Origin: Mesorhizobium sp. Root157
GTDB lineage: Bacteria > Pseudomonadota > Alphaproteobacteria > Rhizobiales > Rhizobiaceae
Reading direction: 5' to 3'
Assembly (NCBI RefSeq): GCF_001427385.1
Contig: NZ_LMGJ01000012.1
Location: 124,433 to 188,432 of the forward strand
DNA: 64,000 nucleotides
A program made the translations under genes and the position numbers. Positions 61,501 to 64,000 of the stretch are shown here, piece by piece. The notes beneath the pieces are model-generated. The model did no database searches, was not told the origin of the DNA, and was given only the letters and a program-made list of their open reading frames with translations. The stretch's first letter is position 1. Every line of letters starts with the position of its first letter.

Positions 61501-61984
61501 CAAGGACGAATACGAAGTCGCGCGCCTTTATACGGACAGCTCCTTCGCCCGCCAACTGGCCAGCCAGTTCGGCAGCTACGACCGGCTGGAATTCCATCTG
61601 GCACCGCCGATCCTCGGCCGGCGCGACGCTGAGGGCCGCCCACGCAAATCCAGTTTTGGCCCCTGGATGATGACCGGGTTTCGGCTCCTGGCTGCCCTGA
61701 AAGGCTTGCGCGGCACCATGTTCGACGCGTTTGGCTATACGGCCGAGCGGCGGCTTGAGCAGCAATTGTTGGCGGATTACGAGAAGGATATGGACACTGT
61801 CGTGAGCCGGCTGGAGCCCGGCCGTCTTGAAGCCGCCGCAGCCCTTGTCTCGGTGCCGGCTCTCATCCGCGGTTATGGCCACGTCAAGCATGCGTCCATC
61901 GAAAGGGCTGCAGGTGAGAGGGCTCGCCTTGTCGCCAGGCTCGAGGGACAACTCGTCCAGCCGCAACTTCAGGCTGCAGAATGA
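58505..61984 (+). CDS. indolepyruvate ferredoxin oxidoreductase, fused alpha/beta subunits
   Basis: 1159-residue thiamine-diphosphate enzyme of the IOR family, joining IorA and IorB functions. It oxidatively decarboxylates aryl or other 2-oxo acids to acyl-CoA, passing electrons to ferredoxin or another carrier. ThDP-binding regions include GLNEELAATACWGAQQTEL, CSGCPHNSS and GGEGAQWVGQAPF. A cysteine-rich stretch (CEGCGDCGVASNC) in the middle can hold an iron-sulphur cluster. The gamma-like IorB region begins near residue 718 (GWAAVIDGVGGTGVVTIGA). Fused forms of this length occur in aerobic proteobacteria. Confidence 0.9.
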   Translation: MTLHAVALDDKFDLAKERVFLSGAQAVVRMLLMQRERDRMAGLNTAGFISGYRGSPLGGLDQQLWKAKSQLAGSGIVFQPGLNEELAATACWGAQQTELLGEGKYDGVFSVWYGKGPGVDRTGDVFRHANLAGTSKNGGVLALMGDDHMAESSTNAHATEFAFVDAMIPVFNPAGVQELIDYGLYGFALSRFAGTWAAIKCVKDNIESTASVDASLGHLGIVIPEFDMPPGGLGIRHEINMLGQEERLFEHKRAAAAAFIRANKLNRIVYSGGRQPKLGIVTVGKSYLDVRQALEDIGIDEAAANRIGIRLFKVGCPWPLDFEHIADFARGLDTVVVVEEKRSLIEVQLREGLYGSAIQPRIVGKKDERGDWLFPAKGALDPNDIAIALGERILMTIGPSEEIAARVANLRQFQAMLADTKDVGSRTPYFCSGCPHNSSTKVPEGSLAAAGIGCHFMALWMDRSTVGFTQMGGEGAQWVGQAPFSTRDHIFQNLGDGTYNHSGALAVRFARSSGVNITYKILYNDAVAMTGGQPHDGGLTVDAIARQVRAEGVERIAVVTDEPDKYAGRTEFPSGTTIHHREELDRVQRDLREVKGVSVLLYDQTCAAEKRRRRKRGAFPDPDKRIFINELVCEGCGDCGVASNCVSVQPVETEFGRKRRIDQSSCNKDFSCVDGFCPSFVTVHGAKIKKAAGLAGAADPLEGVPEPSPFPLGRDGWAAVIDGVGGTGVVTIGAILGMAAHLEGKGCGMIDMAGLAQKGGAVFTHVRIAPGPADIHAIRVSAGKADLVLGCDLVVSGAKKVLASVREGHTLFLANTAEIMPGDFTRSADFFLPVERLKKAIRSAAGDDKTHLVDATSTATVLFGNSLGANMFMLGFAFQHGGLPLSAEAVEKAIELNGEAVAMNVAAFRWGRRAAHDPAFVRDLVESKGKARSEQSAAQTLDEVIARRVEFLTAYQNAAYASRYADRVAAVRAAETKTAPGSTMVTEAVARNLFKLMAVKDEYEVARLYTDSSFARQLASQFGSYDRLEFHLAPPILGRRDAEGRPRKSSFGPWMMTGFRLLAALKGLRGTMFDAFGYTAERRLEQQLLADYEKDMDTVVSRLEPGRLEAAAALVSVPALIRGYGHVKHASIERAAGERARLVARLEGQLVQPQLQAAE

Positions 61985-62126
61985 TCGATACTTCTTGTTT
62001 ACCTGAAGCGAAGATTGTTGAGTTTTGGTGCGTTTCGTGCCGATCAGAAACCCTTGAAGGCCGTGTCTCTAAAGGTTTTTTAAGGCGGATCGTGGCATGA
62101 CTGCGTTTCGTGCGGCGGCGTAGGCC

Positions 62127-64000
62127 ATGAACGTAGACAAACCCGACGACATATCTGAGGACGTATATCTGGGCTTCGTTCGCTCGTTGTTTGACAACGC
62201 GAGCCTTCTGTTCGTTGCGGCGTTTTCTCAGGCAGTCATCGGCAGTCTGGTCTACTGGAAGACGTCTGCCACCATCTACCTCGTGCTCACGATCCTGATG
62301 GTGGTCGTTACTCTGGGCAGATATTACGCCATTCAAAGGGTGCGGCCTGAAACCATCGATACCTACCAGTCCGCACTGGAATGGGAGCGCTACTACCTGA
62401 TCGCCGGGACCATCCATGGTTCGGTGGTCGGCTTTTTCGCCTTCACCAGCCTCTATATCGCGCCCGATCTGTTTGGCGAGATAGCCGCCATATCCATGGT
62501 GCTGGCGAGCGCCATCACCATCGCAGGCAGGAATTTCGGCTCGCGCAAGATGGTGGTCATCCTGACCGTTTCCGTCATTGCGCCGATTGCCGCCGGCCTG
62601 ATGCTGAAGGGTGATTTCTACAATTTCATCCTCGGCCTGTTCATCGTCCCCTTCATCTTCACCATCAACACGATGGCGCGGATCGTGCGTACGGTGCTCT
62701 TCGCCGCCATCAGCCAGGAGAAGAAGGCAACGCGCCTGGCCCAGCGTTTCAACCGCGCGCTGAACACCATGTCGCACGGCCTCATCATGCTCGGCCCCGA
62801 CGGGAGCGTGGTGGTTGCCAACGCCGAGGCGGCCCACCTGATGTCCCTGAAATCACCGGATCTGTTGCTGGGGCGAACGGTTCATTCCTTGCTCATGCGC
62901 GGCGTGGCCGGCGGCATGCTGACGGTGAAGGACTGTCAATATGTAGAAGCGCAACTGACCAGGGCCTTGCGCGAGGGCAGGGACCGCAAGGTCCTTGTCG
63001 GCTTTTCGAACGGGCAGCACTATGAATTCTCGGCGCGGGAAGGCAGCCTGGAACTCGGTGTCATCACCTTCGAGGATGTCACCGCCCGCGTGGAGGCCGA
63101 AGAGCGTATCCGCTTCATGGCGCGCTATGACAGCCTGACCGGACTCATCAATCGCGCCTATTTCCACGAACTGGCCGAGGAATGCATGTCGTCGGGCAAC
63201 AAGGAACGCTATTGCGCCCTTGCCGCCATCGACCTCGACGACTTCAAGAGCGTCAACGATACGCTGGGCCATCCCGTTGGCGACGGGTTGATCTACGCGA
63301 TCGCCGAACGGCTTACTGCCTTTTCCGCACCCGGCATCAAGGTCAGCCGCTTCGGCGGCGACGAATTCATGATCTTCTTCGACCGCATCGAGAGCGAGAG
63401 CGATCTTGCGAGCCTGCTCGACGACATCTTCGCCAGCCTGCAAGGCGAGGTCGACGTTGCCGGCCACGTCCTGCGCATCCAGGCCAGTGCAGGCGCGGTG
63501 ATGGCGCGCGTGGAAAGCAGCGATATCGACGAGATGATCGTCAAGGCGGATCTAGCCCTCTACAAGGCCAAGGAACTGGGCAAGAACGGCTGGCGCATGT
63601 TCGAGTCCGCCATGGATGCCGCCTTCCGCAACCGGCAGATGATGAAAGCCGATCTGCGCAGTGCGGTGGAAGCCGCCAGCTTGCGCGTCGTCTACCAGCC
63701 GATCGTCGCCATGACCACCATGCGCATTGCCGGCTGCGAGGCGCTCTGCCGCTGGGATCACCCGGAACTCGGCCCGATTTCGCCCAGCGTCTTCATTCCG
63801 CTGGCCGAGGAAATGGGCATCATATCCGAGATCAGCACTTTCGTTCTCAATGCGGCTTGTGCGGAATGCGCCAAGTGGCCGGAACACACCAACGTGTCGG
63901 TCAATCTGTCGGCGCGCGATTTCCGCAACCGCAATGTCATCCACAAGGTGCGCGATGCGCTGGTCGGTTCCGGCCTTGCCCCGCATCGGCTGGAGGTCGA
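62127..64000 (+). CDS. membrane GGDEF-EAL protein, truncated by the window end
   Basis: First 624 residues of a cyclic-di-GMP enzyme; the frame is open to the edge. The N-terminal third has several hydrophobic segments (about residues 25-65 and 95-190) forming a membrane sensor, then a PAS-like stretch (about 215-330). The GGDEF domain has an intact active site, RFGGDEF, with GGDEF at 410-414, so cyclase activity is possible. The RxxD inhibitory site is absent (APGI occupies it). The EAL domain begins with YQPIVAM and has CEALCRW at 537-543. The ATG at 62127 has only a weak ribosome binding site. Confidence 0.9.
   Translation, partial: MNVDKPDDISEDVYLGFVRSLFDNASLLFVAAFSQAVIGSLVYWKTSATIYLVLTILMVVVTLGRYYAIQRVRPETIDTYQSALEWERYYLIAGTIHGSVVGFFAFTSLYIAPDLFGEIAAISMVLASAITIAGRNFGSRKMVVILTVSVIAPIAAGLMLKGDFYNFILGLFIVPFIFTINTMARIVRTVLFAAISQEKKATRLAQRFNRALNTMSHGLIMLGPDGSVVVANAEAAHLMSLKSPDLLLGRTVHSLLMRGVAGGMLTVKDCQYVEAQLTRALREGRDRKVLVGFSNGQHYEFSAREGSLELGVITFEDVTARVEAEERIRFMARYDSLTGLINRAYFHELAEECMSSGNKERYCALAAIDLDDFKSVNDTLGHPVGDGLIYAIAERLTAFSAPGIKVSRFGGDEFMIFFDRIESESDLASLLDDIFASLQGEVDVAGHVLRIQASAGAVMARVESSDIDEMIVKADLALYKAKELGKNGWRMFESAMDAAFRNRQMMKADLRSAVEAASLRVVYQPIVAMTTMRIAGCEALCRWDHPELGPISPSVFIPLAEEMGIISEISTFVLNAACAECAKWPEHTNVSVNLSARDFRNRNVIHKVRDALVGSGLAPHRLEV

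Overview
The window is GC-rich, densely coded chromosomal DNA from an alphaproteobacterium, most likely of the Rhizobiales (Hyphomicrobiales), in the Mesorhizobium/Phyllobacteriaceae neighbourhood. The pointers are the end of an agl alpha-glucoside operon, the xylB-xylA order, an xdhABC plus puuE-uraD fusion ureide cluster, fused 1159-residue indolepyruvate ferredoxin oxidoreductase, and short GC-rich palindromic repeats typical of rhizobia. The order is fairly secure; the genus is inference. I see no rRNA, tRNA, CRISPR, transposase, phage or plasmid genes. No gap without a gene exceeds about 300 bases.

Layout. (a) 1-2030: 3' end of aglA and complete aglK. (b) 2.2-7.6 kb: aldehyde dehydrogenase; a PPi-type phosphofructokinase overlapping an MBL-fold hydrolase; an L,D-transpeptidase lipoprotein; a LysE exporter; a small membrane protein. 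(c) 7.8-10.6 kb: xylose operon xylB-xylA behind a candidate operator. (d) 10.7-11.8 kb: a 69-residue orphan protein and an LHPP-like HAD phosphatase. (e) 11.8-20.0 kb: a carnitine/gamma-butyrobetaine degradation cluster: divergent CdhR-type regulator, 3-dehydrocarnitine cleavage enzyme (BKACE), carnitine 3-dehydrogenase, acyl-CoA dehydrogenase, two-domain CoA ligase, CaiD hydratase and an HSL-type hydrolase. The CoA ligase carries an in-frame palindromic repeat of the same family as an intergenic element 4 kb upstream. (f) 20-26 kb: a phosphodiesterase at the end of a Dpp/Opp-type ABC operon. (g) 26.2-41.2 kb: a purine catabolism supercluster. It encodes guanine deaminase, xanthine dehydrogenase XdhABC, urate oxidase PuuD, HIU hydrolase, OHCU decarboxylase fused to allantoinase, ureidoglycine aminohydrolase, ureidoglycolate lyase, glycerate kinase, a CDA-fold deaminase, a LysR regulator and Dps. 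Together these take guanine to glyoxylate and toward central metabolism; only allantoate amidohydrolase is missing from the window.

(h) 41.2-46.2 kb: a glutamine-synthetase-like gamma-glutamylation enzyme with a class III aminotransferase behind a 24-bp near-perfect palindrome, then a WD40 protein with a His-rich CobW GTPase. (i) 46.3-52 kb: a BaiN-like flavoprotein, MarR regulator, EamA transporter, LacI regulator (25-bp perfect palindrome, no standard start codon) with a D-2-hydroxyacid dehydrogenase, and a gamma-glutamyl-GABA-hydrolase-like amidotransferase. (j) 52.3-56 kb: a TRAP system whose binding protein converges on its own dctQM genes across one strong terminator. (k) 56.2-58.4 kb: a solitary LivH-type permease divergent from an ABATE/CGNR regulator, plus a lipoprotein of unknown family. 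(l) 58.5-64 kb: fused indolepyruvate ferredoxin oxidoreductase and a membrane GGDEF-EAL protein running off the end.

Most of the window is scavenging catabolism (sugars, carnitine/betaine, purines, amines, organic acids), with local regulators and several unassigned palindromic operator candidates. Start sites were chosen from Shine-Dalgarno spacing and family N-termini; doubtful ones are stated. All family assignments rest on reading motifs, not on searches.
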